Positions 50,873-59,695 of a DNA stretch of 64,000 nucleotides are shown here, in pieces (the first letter of the stretch is position 1; every line of letters begins with the position of its first letter). The notes under the pieces were generated by a model. It made no database searches. It saw only the letters and a program-made list of their open reading frames with translations, and was not told the DNA's origin. The position numbers were made by a program, and so were the translations under genes. Source of the stretch: Eubacteriaceae bacterium Marseille-Q4139 (GTDB lineage: Bacteria > Bacillota > Clostridia > Lachnospirales > Lachnospiraceae); contig JAGTTQ010000001.1 of the NCBI GenBank assembly GCA_018223415.1, forward strand, positions 1,006,365-1,070,364, given 5' to 3'.

Positions 50873-51841
50873 TTAGTACAGGTGGCATGCTACAAAGTGG
50901 CCCGGCTCAACCTCTTTCGTCTCCGGTCTCTGCTCCATGCATTCCGGTTTGCAGTGCTTGCATCTTGCAGCAAACGGACATCCCTTCGGAAGGTTGATGG
51001 TGGACGGGATATCGCCCTCCAGGATGATGCGCTCCTTATGGTATGTCGGATCCGGAATCGGTACGGCGGAAAGCAGGGCTTCCGTGTACGGATGCATCGG
51101 GTTCTTATAGAGCATCTCCTTCGGCGCCGTCTCTACCACAAAGCCCAAGTACATAACCGCGATCCTGTCGGAAATCATCTCGACAACGGACAGGTCGTGG
51201 GAAATGAACACATACGTCAGCTTGTAGCTTTCCTGGAGCCTGTGAAGCAGGTTTAACACCTGCGCCTGAATGGACACGTCCAGAGCGGAAATCGGCTCGT
51301 CGGCAATGACAAGCTTCGGATTTACCGTCAGGGCACGGGCGATTCCGATACGCTGCTTCTGGCCGCCGGAGAACTCGTGCGGGTACCGCTGTGCATGTTT
51401 GGCGCTTAAGCCTACGATGCCGAGCAGCTCGTTTACGATTTTCATTCTTCCTTCCCGGTCTAAATCCGTATGGATGAGAAGCGGCTCTTCAATTAACTCC
51501 GATACTCTCATACGCGGATTCAAGCTTCCTGCCGGATCCTGGAAGATCATCTGCATGTCCTTGCGGATCGGGCGCATCTCATCCTGGGAAATCCTGGAAA
51601 TATCCTTTCCCTGGAACCAGACCTCGCCGGAATCCGGGATCAAAAGGTGGTTGATGAGACGTCCTGTGGTGGACTTGCCGCAGCCGGACTCGCCTACGAT
51701 GGAGAAGGTCTCGCCCTCGTAAACGTCAAAGGACACGTTGTTCACTGCGTGAACGAACTTTGTTGGTTTACCAAAAAGCGTTTTTCCGACAGGGAAAGTC
51801 TTTGATACATTTTTTAATGAAAGAATTTTGTTCTTTTCCAT
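50873..51841 (-). CDS. dppF: Dipeptide ABC transporter ATP-binding protein DppF
   Basis: This 322-residue ATPase has Walker A GESGCGKST, Q-loop MIFQDPAGSLNPRMRV, signature FSGGQKQRIG, Walker B LVIADEP and H-loop FISHDLSVV. The C-terminal substrate-domain extension with a cysteine cluster (CPFAARCKHCKPEC) is complete, unlike the opp-operon OppF. It is the last transporter gene of this operon. Confidence 0.9.
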   Translation of the reverse strand: MEKNKILSLKNVSKTFPVGKTLFGKPTKFVHAVNNVSFDVYEGETFSIVGESGCGKSTTGRLINHLLIPDSGEVWFQGKDISRISQDEMRPIRKDMQMIFQDPAGSLNPRMRVSELIEEPLLIHTDLDREGRMKIVNELLGIVGLSAKHAQRYPHEFSGGQKQRIGIARALTVNPKLVIADEPISALDVSIQAQVLNLLHRLQESYKLTYVFISHDLSVVEMISDRIAVMYLGFVVETAPKEMLYKNPMHPYTEALLSAVPIPDPTYHKERIILEGDIPSTINLPKGCPFAARCKHCKPECMEQRPETKEVEPGHFVACHLY

Positions 51842-51853
51842 AATCGTTTCCCC

Positions 51854-52834
51854 TTATCCTTCCTGCTTCAGCCAGCATCTGCATCTCTGGTTCTCGCCAA
51901 TGGTTACTAATTCCGGCTCTTTCGCCCTGCACTTGTCTGTTGCATACTTGCATCGCGGTGCAAAGCGGCATCCCTCCGGCATGGACGCCAGATCCGGCAC
52001 GCTGCCGGGGATGGACGGAAGTACCTTCACGCCGGAACCAAGCTTCGGAACGGAAGCGATCAGACCCTGGGTGTATGGATGGCTCGGATTGCCGAAAAGC
52101 ACCTCGACAGGAGCTTCCTCCACAATCTTTCCGGCGTACATAACAATAACGCGGGAACACATCTCGGCTACGACGCCAAGGTCATGGGTGATAAGAAGGA
52201 TACTGGAGTTGTCCTCCTTCTGGAGCTTCTTCATCAGATCCAGGATCTGCGCCTGAATCGTAACGTCCAGAGCCGTCGTCGGCTCGTCGGCAATCAGAAG
52301 CTGCGGATCGTTGCTCAGGGCCATGGCGATCATGACACGCTGAGACATACCGCCGGAAAGCTGGTGCGGATAGTTTTTCAGCACGCGGGGCGGATCCGGG
52401 ATACCGACCTTCTTTAACATATCTGCCGCATGGGCAAGGGCCTGTTCCTTCGTCATGTCGCTGTGCAGGCGGATCGTCTCGATCATCTGCTTGTCAATAC
52501 GCATGGACGGGTTTAAGGCCGACATCGGCTCCTGGAAAATCATGCTCATCTTTCCGCCGCGGATATCGCGGATCTGCTGGTCAGACGCCTTTACCAGATC
52601 AACGCCGTCCAGCACTGCGGAACCGTTTGTAACCTTGCCGGGGGTATCCTTTAAGAGCTGCATGATGGATAAAGAGGTAACGCTCTTTCCGCAGCCGGAC
52701 TCGCCCACCAGGCCAAGGATCTCTCCTTTGTAAATATCAAAGGAAATATTATGGATTGCAGTCACACTGCTTGTCTTGCTTGAAAAAAACTCAGTCCGTA
52801 AGTCTCTTACGCTAAGTAATGCTTCCTGTGGCAT
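51854..52834 (-). CDS. dppD: Dipeptide ABC transporter ATP-binding protein DppD
   Basis: This 326-residue ATPase shows Walker A GESGCGKSV, Q-loop MIFQEPMSALNPSMRI, signature LSGGMSQRVMIA, Walker B LLIADEP and H-loop LITHDLGVV, plus a cysteine motif near the end (CRFAPRCKYATDKC). It is intact, unlike oppD. I chose the ATG at 52834, eight bases after AAGGAG, over an in-frame TTG at 52840. The dppF start is 12 bases beyond its stop. Confidence 0.9.
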   Translation of the reverse strand: MPQEALLSVRDLRTEFFSSKTSSVTAIHNISFDIYKGEILGLVGESGCGKSVTSLSIMQLLKDTPGKVTNGSAVLDGVDLVKASDQQIRDIRGGKMSMIFQEPMSALNPSMRIDKQMIETIRLHSDMTKEQALAHAADMLKKVGIPDPPRVLKNYPHQLSGGMSQRVMIAMALSNDPQLLIADEPTTALDVTIQAQILDLMKKLQKEDNSSILLITHDLGVVAEMCSRVIVMYAGKIVEEAPVEVLFGNPSHPYTQGLIASVPKLGSGVKVLPSIPGSVPDLASMPEGCRFAPRCKYATDKCRAKEPELVTIGENQRCRCWLKQEG

Positions 52835-52864
52835 ACCCAAACTCCTTTCAATGTAGCATCAATC

Positions 52865-53782
52865 TTACTTGATCTTCGGATCAAGAGTATCTCTTAAGCC
52901 ATCACCGAACAGGTTAAATGCCAGAACTGTAATGAAGATTACAAGCGCCGGGAAATAAACCATGTGAGGTGCGGTGCTTAAGTAGCTGCGGCTCTGGGAG
53001 AGCATTGCGCCCCACTCAGGGTCCGTTACGTTCGCGCCGAAACCAAGGAAGCTTAAGCTGGATGCTGCCATGATGGCAGAACCGATTCTCATGGTAAAGT
53101 TTACAATCAGGGTCTGGATGGTGCCCGGGAAAATATGTACGAAAAGAATCCGGCCGTCCTTGCAGCCAAGGCTCTGCGCCACCTCCACATAAAGGGAACC
53201 CTTTACAGCAAGGGTTGCGCTTCGCATCATACGGGCAAAGCTCGGAACCGTAAATACCGCAACGGCGATAAATACGTTGAGGATGCCAGGCCCAAGGATC
53301 GCCACGATGGCGATTGCAAGCAGGATATCCGGGAAACTGAACAGTACGTCAGCCCCGCGCATAACAAGCATCTCGATCCATCCGCCGTAGTAGCCGGCCA
53401 GAAGGCCAAGCACGGTACCGATGGCAGCGCCCACGATAACGGATGATAACGATACGCCAAGGGTTAACGGCGCGCCTGCAAGGATACGGCTGAAGATGTC
53501 CTGTCCGAACTGATCCGTACCGAAGGGATGGGCTGCGCTTGGCCCTGCAAGGATGTTGTTATAATCATACGCATTCGGCGCATACGGCGCTAACTGCGGC
53601 CCGACAATCGCAATCAGGAGCAGGAAGCACATAACGATAAAAGCTGCGACGGCAGTTTTCCGCTTCAGGAATTTTTTAATGAACTCTTTTGTTTTATTGG
53701 TTTTTACGGCGACGTTCTCGTCGATATAATTTTCCTCAAAAGAGGCATTGGTGTTCACCTGTTCATTCTGTGTATTTGGCAT
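52865..53782 (-). CDS. dppC: Dipeptide ABC transporter permease DppC
   Basis: This 305-residue permease is of the DppC/OppC type. A charged N-terminus is followed by about six helices (AAFIVMCFLLLIAIVGPQL first). The loop HPFGTDQFGQDIFSRILAG is diagnostic, as is the EAA region VEVAQSLGCKDGRILFVHIFPG. It lies 18 bases after dppB. Confidence 0.92.
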   Translation of the reverse strand: MPNTQNEQVNTNASFEENYIDENVAVKTNKTKEFIKKFLKRKTAVAAFIVMCFLLLIAIVGPQLAPYAPNAYDYNNILAGPSAAHPFGTDQFGQDIFSRILAGAPLTLGVSLSSVIVGAAIGTVLGLLAGYYGGWIEMLVMRGADVLFSFPDILLAIAIVAILGPGILNVFIAVAVFTVPSFARMMRSATLAVKGSLYVEVAQSLGCKDGRILFVHIFPGTIQTLIVNFTMRIGSAIMAASSLSFLGFGANVTDPEWGAMLSQSRSYLSTAPHMVYFPALVIFITVLAFNLFGDGLRDTLDPKIK

Positions 53783-53800
53783 AATATCCTCCTCTTACTA

Positions 53801-54721
53801 TTAGTCGAAACGGATCTTCGGATTGATTACGCCGTATAATACGTCGACGATCAGGTTAATCAGGACGTACTGAAGGGCGAAAATCATCAAAAGCCCCTGA
53901 ATAGTCGGATAATCACGGAACGAGATGGAGTCCGTCAAGAGACGCCCCATACCCGGGATGGAGAAAATATTCTCCGTGATAACGGAACCGGACAGAAGTC
54001 CGCCGATCTGTAAGCCGAGAATTGTCACGACCTGAATAAGGGAGTTTTTAAACGCATGGCGGAACATAACGATGGACTCTTTCTGTCCTTTTGCCCTCGC
54101 CGTGCGGACATAATCTTCTCTCAGTGTCTCAAGCATGGATGAACGGGAATATCTGGCGAGGGTCGCCATGATACCGGTACCCATGACAAGGGACGGAAGA
54201 ACCAGGCTCTTCCAGGAATCAAGGCCTGCGGAAGGGAACCAGCCCAGTTTAACAGAGAAAAACTGGATTCCCACAAGGCCAAGACAGAAGCCTGGTGCGG
54301 AAAGGCCGCAGATTGCAAGCAGCATGCCGAAAAGGTCGAAAACTTTCCCCCTCTTAATCGCACACATAACTCCGATGAAGATACCCAGAACAGGCGCCCA
54401 TATAAGACCCGCAAACACAAGCTGGATGGTGTACACGAATCTCGACCAGATCAGGTCCGTAACCGGCAGGTTGGACTTTAAGGAACGTCCCATATCGCCT
54501 GTAAACAGATCCTTCATATAGTTAAAATACTGTACAAGCAGCGGATCGTTTAATCCGAATTCTTCCCGGATCGCCTCCACCTCTTCAAGCGATGCCTCTA
54601 CGCCGGCGAGCGTTCTTGCCGGGTCGCCCGGAAGCAGATGAATAAACATAAACACAAAGATGGAAATAATCAACATCAGCGGAATGGATTCTAATAACCG
54701 CCTAGCTATATAACGCCCCAT
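53801..54721 (-). CDS. dppB: Dipeptide ABC transporter permease DppB
   Basis: This 306-residue permease begins MGRYIARRLLESIPLMLIISIFVF, as DppB proteins do, with LPGDPARTLAG in the first external loop. The EAA region TARAKGQKESIVMFRHAFKNS and the GSVITENIFSIPGMGRLL motif follow. AGGAGG precedes the ATG. A perfect 13-base hairpin lies between the binding-protein gene and this one. Confidence 0.92.
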   Translation of the reverse strand: MGRYIARRLLESIPLMLIISIFVFMFIHLLPGDPARTLAGVEASLEEVEAIREEFGLNDPLLVQYFNYMKDLFTGDMGRSLKSNLPVTDLIWSRFVYTIQLVFAGLIWAPVLGIFIGVMCAIKRGKVFDLFGMLLAICGLSAPGFCLGLVGIQFFSVKLGWFPSAGLDSWKSLVLPSLVMGTGIMATLARYSRSSMLETLREDYVRTARAKGQKESIVMFRHAFKNSLIQVVTILGLQIGGLLSGSVITENIFSIPGMGRLLTDSISFRDYPTIQGLLMIFALQYVLINLIVDVLYGVINPKIRFD

Positions 54722-54739
54722 TTAATACCTCCTTGTTGG

Positions 54740-54768
54740 AAAAGGAGTAGTTAAAAACTACTCCTTTT
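54740..54768 (-). terminator. Perfect hairpin between dppA and dppB
   Basis: AAAAGGAGTAGTT, loop of three, AACTACTCCTTTT (13 perfect pairs). With its short TTTT tail it should act as a partial terminator or 3' end stabiliser, leaving more mRNA for the binding protein than for the permeases. Confidence 0.65.
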
Positions 54769-54796
54769 CTTAAAAATATTTAGAGAACTAAATATA

Positions 54797-56455
54797 TTAC
54801 TGGTCTAAGCCGATGGTTCTGAATACCATAACTCCGCCCGGTTTGTAGATAAGGCCGTTTACATAGGTCTTATATGCATTCAGGGTGTTGTCGTTGCCAA
54901 GGAAGATCCACGGGCACTCTTCCCATGCAATAGCCTGAGCCTTTGCATATGTTTCCGCGATCTCATCCTGGTCGGACATCAGCAGTGCATCGTCAAGGAG
55001 CTGATTGAATTCTTCGTTGTTCCAGAATGCCGTGTTGTAGCCCTCCGGCGGGAACTTCTCGCCATGAAGAATGTTTCTCATGGAACCGTCAGCCTCGTAG
55101 GAACCGGAAGACCAGTTTACATACCACATCTGAACGGTGGTATCCTCAAGCGGAGCGCTTGTCTTCTCTGCGTTTGCAGTGGACTCGTTCGGAAGGAGCT
55201 TCACGTTGATTCCGATCTGGGAAAGCTGCTGCTGTACGAACGTAGCACCTTTCTGCTCAATCGTGGTGTTGTCTACGATGATCTCTACATCGAAGCCATC
55301 CTCAAATCCTGCTTCTTTCATGAGCTCTTTTGCCTTCTCCACGTCAGCCGTGTAAGGAGTCTGCTCTGCGTAGTACAGGATGGAGTCAGAGAAGATCGAG
55401 GTCGGGGCCTTTGCGTAGCCGTTGAATACGACCTTTGCGTATGCTTCGCTGTCGAATGCATAGTTGCAGGCCTGACGGACTCTCTTGTCCGCAAACGGCT
55501 TTCTTCCGTCCGGAAGCGCCCATTCCGTATTCAGGGTTACATATCTGTATGTAGTTGCCGGCTCAACGTCGATGATGATGGACGGGTCGTTTTCAATAAT
55601 GGAAACGTCCGTTACCGGAACCGGGCTGATAACGTCAGCCTCGCCTGTCTGAAGCATTGCGATACGGGCTGCATCCTCCGGAACAACCTGGAAGGTTAAG
55701 GAATCAACCTTCGGGCCTTCCTGCCAGTAGTTCTCGTTGCGAACCATCTTGGTGTAGCCGCCGTCAACACGCTCGGAGAAGACATAGGGGCCGGTTCCTG
55801 CGGAATGTGTTGTGTACCAGTCCGTGCCAAGTTCCATGGACTTCGGAGAAGCAATACGAACCTGGGTAATCTTGTTGATGAAGGTGTTGTTCGGCTCTTT
55901 TAATGTAATGGTTGCCTGGTATTCGCTGTCAACCGTTACGCTCTCCCAGTCCTTTACGTTTCTGTAAAGGGATAAGGTCGGGTCGTTGATACCGCGGTCA
56001 TAAACGGCTTTTACAGATTCTGCGTTGAAGGGCTCGCCGTCATGGAAGGTGATGCCCTCATTCAGAATGAAGGTGTAGGAACGTCCGTCTTCAGAAACAG
56101 ACCACTCTTTTGCAAGAAGCGGGATGACGTTGGTGTTCTCATCAAAGGTTAACAGTGTCTCATACATTTCGTTCAGAACCTGGTTGGATGCACCGTTGCT
56201 TCCAACGTGCGGGTCCATGGACGTGGTGTCCTGCTGTACAGCGACTACAAGGTCGTTGTCAGGAGCCTTTGCTGTGGATTCGGCTTTCTTAGCCTCCTTG
56301 GATTCCTCAACAGCCGCTGCGTCTGCGGTTGTAGTCTCCGCTGCCGCAGTCGTGTCTGCTGCTGCCGCTGCCGTCGTCTCCGTATTGCCGCCGCCGCATG
56401 CGGTAAGGCTGAATACCATTGCGCCGGCCAGCGCAAGAGATATGAATTTTCTCAT
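54797..56455 (-). CDS. dppA: Peptide-binding lipoprotein DppA
   Basis: This 552-residue family 5 solute-binding lipoprotein has signal peptide MRKFISLALAGAMVFSLTAC followed by an Ala/Thr-rich spacer. Family motifs are RSYTFILNEGITFHDGEPFNAESVKAVYDR near residue 135 and TYRYVTLNTEWALPDGRKPFADKRVRQACNYAFD. It is the first gene of the dpp operon. AGGGAGG precedes the ATG. The promoter overlaps a palindrome (56499-56513). Confidence 0.9.
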   Translation of the reverse strand: MRKFISLALAGAMVFSLTACGGGNTETTAAAAADTTAAAETTTADAAAVEESKEAKKAESTAKAPDNDLVVAVQQDTTSMDPHVGSNGASNQVLNEMYETLLTFDENTNVIPLLAKEWSVSEDGRSYTFILNEGITFHDGEPFNAESVKAVYDRGINDPTLSLYRNVKDWESVTVDSEYQATITLKEPNNTFINKITQVRIASPKSMELGTDWYTTHSAGTGPYVFSERVDGGYTKMVRNENYWQEGPKVDSLTFQVVPEDAARIAMLQTGEADVISPVPVTDVSIIENDPSIIIDVEPATTYRYVTLNTEWALPDGRKPFADKRVRQACNYAFDSEAYAKVVFNGYAKAPTSIFSDSILYYAEQTPYTADVEKAKELMKEAGFEDGFDVEIIVDNTTIEQKGATFVQQQLSQIGINVKLLPNESTANAEKTSAPLEDTTVQMWYVNWSSGSYEADGSMRNILHGEKFPPEGYNTAFWNNEEFNQLLDDALLMSDQDEIAETYAKAQAIAWEECPWIFLGNDNTLNAYKTYVNGLIYKPGGVMVFRTIGLDQ

Positions 56456-56498
56456 TTTAGTAAATCCTCCCTTTCCTATTACTTATTTTCCGTGTTTT

Positions 56499-56546
56499 AT
56501 ACCAAAATGGTATTTACATTATAGCTCATTTTGCAATAGTGCACAA
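56499..56546 (-). promoter_or_regulatory. dppA promoter and candidate operators
   Basis: Minus strand TATAAT (56518-56523) with TTGTGC 17 bases upstream (56541-56546). A palindrome ATACCA-AAA-TGGTAT (56499-56513) sits at the expected transcription start. AGTGCACAA at 56538-56546 is matched by an inverted TTGTGCACT at 56603-56611, suggesting a second site shared with the divergent M81 gene. Confidence 0.5.
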
Positions 56547-56653
56547 GTGTTATCAAATTGCATTTTCCCTTTTGTCACTATTCACAAATTCGTTTTTGTT
56601 TTTTGTGCACTTTTCACATTTTCTTTTTTCCGTCTCTCTGCCGGGAAAAGCAG

Positions 56654-56682
56654 TTTACAAAGGTCCGTTCCGGTAGTAGAAT
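56654..56682 (+). promoter_or_regulatory. Promoter of the M81 metallopeptidase gene
   Basis: TTTACA (56654-56659), a 17-base spacer and TAGAAT (56677-56682), about 37 bases before the expected AGAGAGG ribosome site. Confidence 0.6.
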
Positions 56683-56725
56683 AGGAGACACAGTACATCT
56701 TTTAATTTGGAAAGAGAGGTTCAAA

Positions 56726-58216
56726 ATGAAACGAGTTTTTGTTGCAGCAATGCATCATGAATCCAATTCCTTCAATCCCATCGTAGCCGGGGAAAAGGAA
56801 TTCAATGTCATCCGCGAGCAGGAATTTTTTGATAATTTCCGCCCCAACGACTCCCTCACCGGCGTGGTGAAAACCCTGATGGAGGCCGGTTATGAGGTAG
56901 TTCCCGGCGTTTCCTGCCGGGCTGTGCCCAACGGCGAGGTGGATTACGATTTTTACCAGGGCATCAAGCGCGAAATCATCGAAATCGCCAAGAGAGAGAA
57001 CGCAAAGAAGCCCTTTGACGCCATCACGCTCTCCCTTCACGGCTCCATGCGTATCAAAAAGCAGGGAGAGGCTGAGGGCTATCTGTTAGAGGAGCTTCGT
57101 GCCCTTTTCCCGAATATCCCGATCTTCGCTTCCTTAGATATGCACACCACCATGACCGACAGGATGCACAACAACTGTGACGGCTTTGTCGGTTACAAAT
57201 GTGCCCCCCATACCGACTGCTACGAGACCGGCGAGCATGCGGCCAAGATGACGATCCATGTCTTAGAGGACGGCGTGAAGGCTCATTCCGCATGGGTGCG
57301 CGTGCCGATCCTCATTGCCGGCGAACAGTCCTCCACCACCGTGGAGCCGATGATTACCCTGATTAAGGAGCTCAGAGAAACCGAAAAGAAGCCGGGCATC
57401 ATGGCTGCTTCCTATCTTATGGGCTTCCCCTGGGCTGACAACGAGGACAGCTCTGTGGCCGTCCATGTCGTCGCAGAGAGCAAGGAGCAGGCAGACGCCG
57501 AGGCTGTCCGCCTGGCTGAGTTCATCTGGTCCAAGAAGGATGATTTCTGCTTCCAGACTGAGGCTCTCCATGAAAAAGAGGCCATCGACGCCGCTATGGA
57601 ATCCATCGGAAACGGCGTGATGCCGGTGTATTTCTCCGATTCCGGCGACAACCCGACGGCAGGCTCCTCCTCCGATGTGACGGAGTTCGCTTCCATGCTG
57701 ATTGCAGATCCGCGCATTGCAGCCCTGGACAAGCCGGTGCTCTACGGCGGCTTCTATGATCCGGAGGCATGCAAAGCCTGCGAGGGCAAGGTTGGACAGG
57801 AGATCACCCTGACCTTCGGTGCCAAATATGATACGAAGACCTCTTCTCCGATCACGGCCACAGGCGTTGTGAAGAATTATGTGGAGAACCTGGAGCTTCA
57901 TGGAAGAAACCAGGGCGCTGCCGCCATCTTCTCCACCCACAACATTGATTTCATCATTGCCGAACAGCACATCGGCTATGCCGGGCCGCAGGTATTCCTC
58001 GCCATGGGCATGAAGCCGGAGGATGCTGCCATTGTGGTCTGCAAGCTGGGATATCTCGGCGACGAGCATGAGGCTTATGCAAAGCGCGCCATCCTGGTTC
58101 TCACAAAGGGAAGCACCAATGAAGACTTAAAGACTCTGCACTACGAGAAGGTGCCGAGACCGCTGTTCCCGTTGGACGACAACTTCCCCTTTGACGCAAA
58201 GGCAAATCTGAAATAG
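56726..58216 (+). CDS. M81 family (MlrC-type) metallopeptidase
   Basis: This 496-residue protein is of the M81 family, named for MlrC, which degrades linearised microcystin in sphingomonads. The N-terminus VFVAAMHHESNSFNP carries a conserved metal-ligand region, with more candidates in LDMHTTMTDRM and KCAPHTDCYETGEHAA. A C-terminal MlrC domain follows (VYFSDSGDNPTAGSSSDVT). Functions outside cyanotoxin breakdown are poorly known; hydrolysis of small amide or peptide substrates is likely. It is divergent from dppABCDF, fitting joint uptake and breakdown of a peptide-like substrate. Confidence 0.85.
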   Translation: MKRVFVAAMHHESNSFNPIVAGEKEFNVIREQEFFDNFRPNDSLTGVVKTLMEAGYEVVPGVSCRAVPNGEVDYDFYQGIKREIIEIAKRENAKKPFDAITLSLHGSMRIKKQGEAEGYLLEELRALFPNIPIFASLDMHTTMTDRMHNNCDGFVGYKCAPHTDCYETGEHAAKMTIHVLEDGVKAHSAWVRVPILIAGEQSSTTVEPMITLIKELRETEKKPGIMAASYLMGFPWADNEDSSVAVHVVAESKEQADAEAVRLAEFIWSKKDDFCFQTEALHEKEAIDAAMESIGNGVMPVYFSDSGDNPTAGSSSDVTEFASMLIADPRIAALDKPVLYGGFYDPEACKACEGKVGQEITLTFGAKYDTKTSSPITATGVVKNYVENLELHGRNQGAAAIFSTHNIDFIIAEQHIGYAGPQVFLAMGMKPEDAAIVVCKLGYLGDEHEAYAKRAILVLTKGSTNEDLKTLHYEKVPRPLFPLDDNFPFDAKANLK

Positions 58217-58311
58217 TATTCGCTTCGGCGCACATGTGCGCCGTATCACGGCGGTGACAGGCGGCTTCCGCGCTTTGCGGGGCCGCCTTGCCGTATATGG
58301 GAGGATTCGCT

Positions 58312-59286
58312 ATGAAGCAGTTTCGGACAGCCATCATCGGCCCCGGCTCCATCGGACGGACGTATGCCGGGGCCTTAAAGCTTTCGGATACCGTCGTCCT
58401 GGCGGCCGTTTGCGGCCGGGATACGGAAAAAGGGCGGCAGATGGCCCGCGATTTTTGCGTACCTTATTATACGGATTCCGATGAGATGTATGAAAAAGAG
58501 AACCTGGACGCCGTCATCGTCTGCACGCCGACCTTTACCCACGAAGAAATCGTGGAGCGCGCCTTTTCCCACCGTGTCCATGTGATGTGCGAAAAGCCCT
58601 TTGCCCTCCGGGCTGAGACGGCCAGGCGGCTGTCCGGCCAGGCAGAGCGCCTTGGGCTGCGGCTCATGGTCATGCAGGTGGTGCGGTTCTGGCCGGAGTA
58701 TGCGGTGCTCGCAGAGATGATCCGGGAACATGCCTTCGGCGCCGTGACACACGTGTACTTAAACCGCCTCTCCGCCCACCCCGACTGGGCCGTCTGGCAC
58801 AGGGATCCGGAAAAGTCCGGCGGCGGCCTGTTCGACCTTCATATTCATGATATCGACTATTTATACAGTCTATTCGGACGGCCGGAATCGGTCTGCGCCG
58901 TGGGCGCTAGGGAAACGAGCGGCTGCTGGAACAATGTCTCCACCCTGCTTCGGTTTCCAGGCGGCGTGCCGGCGGCAGCCGAGGGATTTATGGATATGAC
59001 CGGCGCCTTCCCGTTTACGACTACGGTACGCATCAACGGGACGAAGGCCTCGGCGGAATATTCCAACCATACCGGACAGATCACGTTTTATGAAAAAGGG
59101 ATGCCCCCGCGGATTCTTGATGTTCCAAAGTATAATCCATACCAAAGAGAAGTGGAATATTTTGCTGAATGCGTGAGAATGGGAACGGAGACGGCGCTTG
59201 TGACGAATGAAGATGTTGCCGCCGTTTTGGAGATTATGGAAGCCATTGAGAAATCGCTTGTGACGGGAGAGATGGTGCGGTTTTAA
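58312..59286 (+). CDS. Gfo/Idh/MocA family oxidoreductase
   Basis: This 324-residue NAD(P)-dependent oxidoreductase has the Rossmann start FRTAIIGPGSIGRTYAGAL, the conserved EKPFAL (VMCEKPFALRAETA) with its catalytic lysine, and GGGLFDLHIHDIDYLYSLFG. The substrate, typically a sugar or inositol, is unknown. It is 95 bases after the M81 gene on the same strand, beyond a perfect GGCGCACATGTGCGCC palindrome. GGGAGG precedes the ATG at 58312. Confidence 0.88.
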   Translation: MKQFRTAIIGPGSIGRTYAGALKLSDTVVLAAVCGRDTEKGRQMARDFCVPYYTDSDEMYEKENLDAVIVCTPTFTHEEIVERAFSHRVHVMCEKPFALRAETARRLSGQAERLGLRLMVMQVVRFWPEYAVLAEMIREHAFGAVTHVYLNRLSAHPDWAVWHRDPEKSGGGLFDLHIHDIDYLYSLFGRPESVCAVGARETSGCWNNVSTLLRFPGGVPAAAEGFMDMTGAFPFTTTVRINGTKASAEYSNHTGQITFYEKGMPPRILDVPKYNPYQREVEYFAECVRMGTETALVTNEDVAAVLEIMEAIEKSLVTGEMVRF

Positions 59287-59307
59287 AATTTGATGGGGAG
59301 AACATAT

Positions 59308-59568
59308 ATGAAAAAGAGAAATCCAAAGAAAAATTTAGTAATCTCCTGGATTGTAATGGGAATAGGGGCACTCCTTGCAGTGGCCGGAGCAGTGACAGCA
59401 CAGGGATATCGGCTGAATTTATGGCTGTTGATAGGCTTACTTGTCATCGTCTCCGGCATTGTATGTCATTTTGTCACGGTGAGGTGTCCTTACTGCGGAC
59501 ATTCTCTTTCCGGCTACCGGCCTTTTCCCAAAGAATGTCCCAAATGTCATAAAAAGTTCGGAGATTAA
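59308..59568 (+). CDS. Small membrane protein with zinc ribbon, hypothetical
   Basis: This 86-residue protein has two helices (NLVISWIVMGIGALLAVAGAV and LWLLIGLLVIVSGIVCHFV) and a C-terminal zinc-ribbon with two C-x-x-C pairs (CPYCGHSL and CPKCHKKFGD). Such short proteins are common and unassigned. The start at 59308 follows GGGGAG; it lies 21 bases after the oxidoreductase gene. Confidence 0.65.
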   Translation: MKKRNPKKNLVISWIVMGIGALLAVAGAVTAQGYRLNLWLLIGLLVIVSGIVCHFVTVRCPYCGHSLSGYRPFPKECPKCHKKFGD

Positions 59569-59621
59569 ACCTTAGTTTGGTGCGGAGTTAGGATTTTATC
59601 AGAAGCCCTCTCACAGGGGTT

Positions 59622-59667
59622 CCTCCAAAGCAGCCGTTTTTTATATTGATTCTGCCCGCTTTGGAGG
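59622..59667. terminator. Inverted repeat between convergent genes
   Basis: CCTCCAAAGC (59622-59631) and GCTTTGGAGG (59658-59667), perfect 10-base arms with a 26-base loop containing T6. It lies between the zinc-ribbon gene and thiT, which converge, so a termination role is likely though the loop is long. Confidence 0.4.
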
Positions 59668-59695
59668 TATCCTATTTATTATAATTATATTTTCC

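Noticed and set aside
57263..58069. 268-residue antisense frame over the M81 gene
   Set aside because: It is a shadow of the conserved MlrC-type gene on the other strand; no start signal was seen.
58225..58244. GGCGCACATGTGCGCC palindrome as an operator
   Set aside because: It lies just after the M81 stop codon between two same-strand genes; a weak terminator or chance GC-rich palindrome is as likely, so I did not annotate it as a regulatory site.
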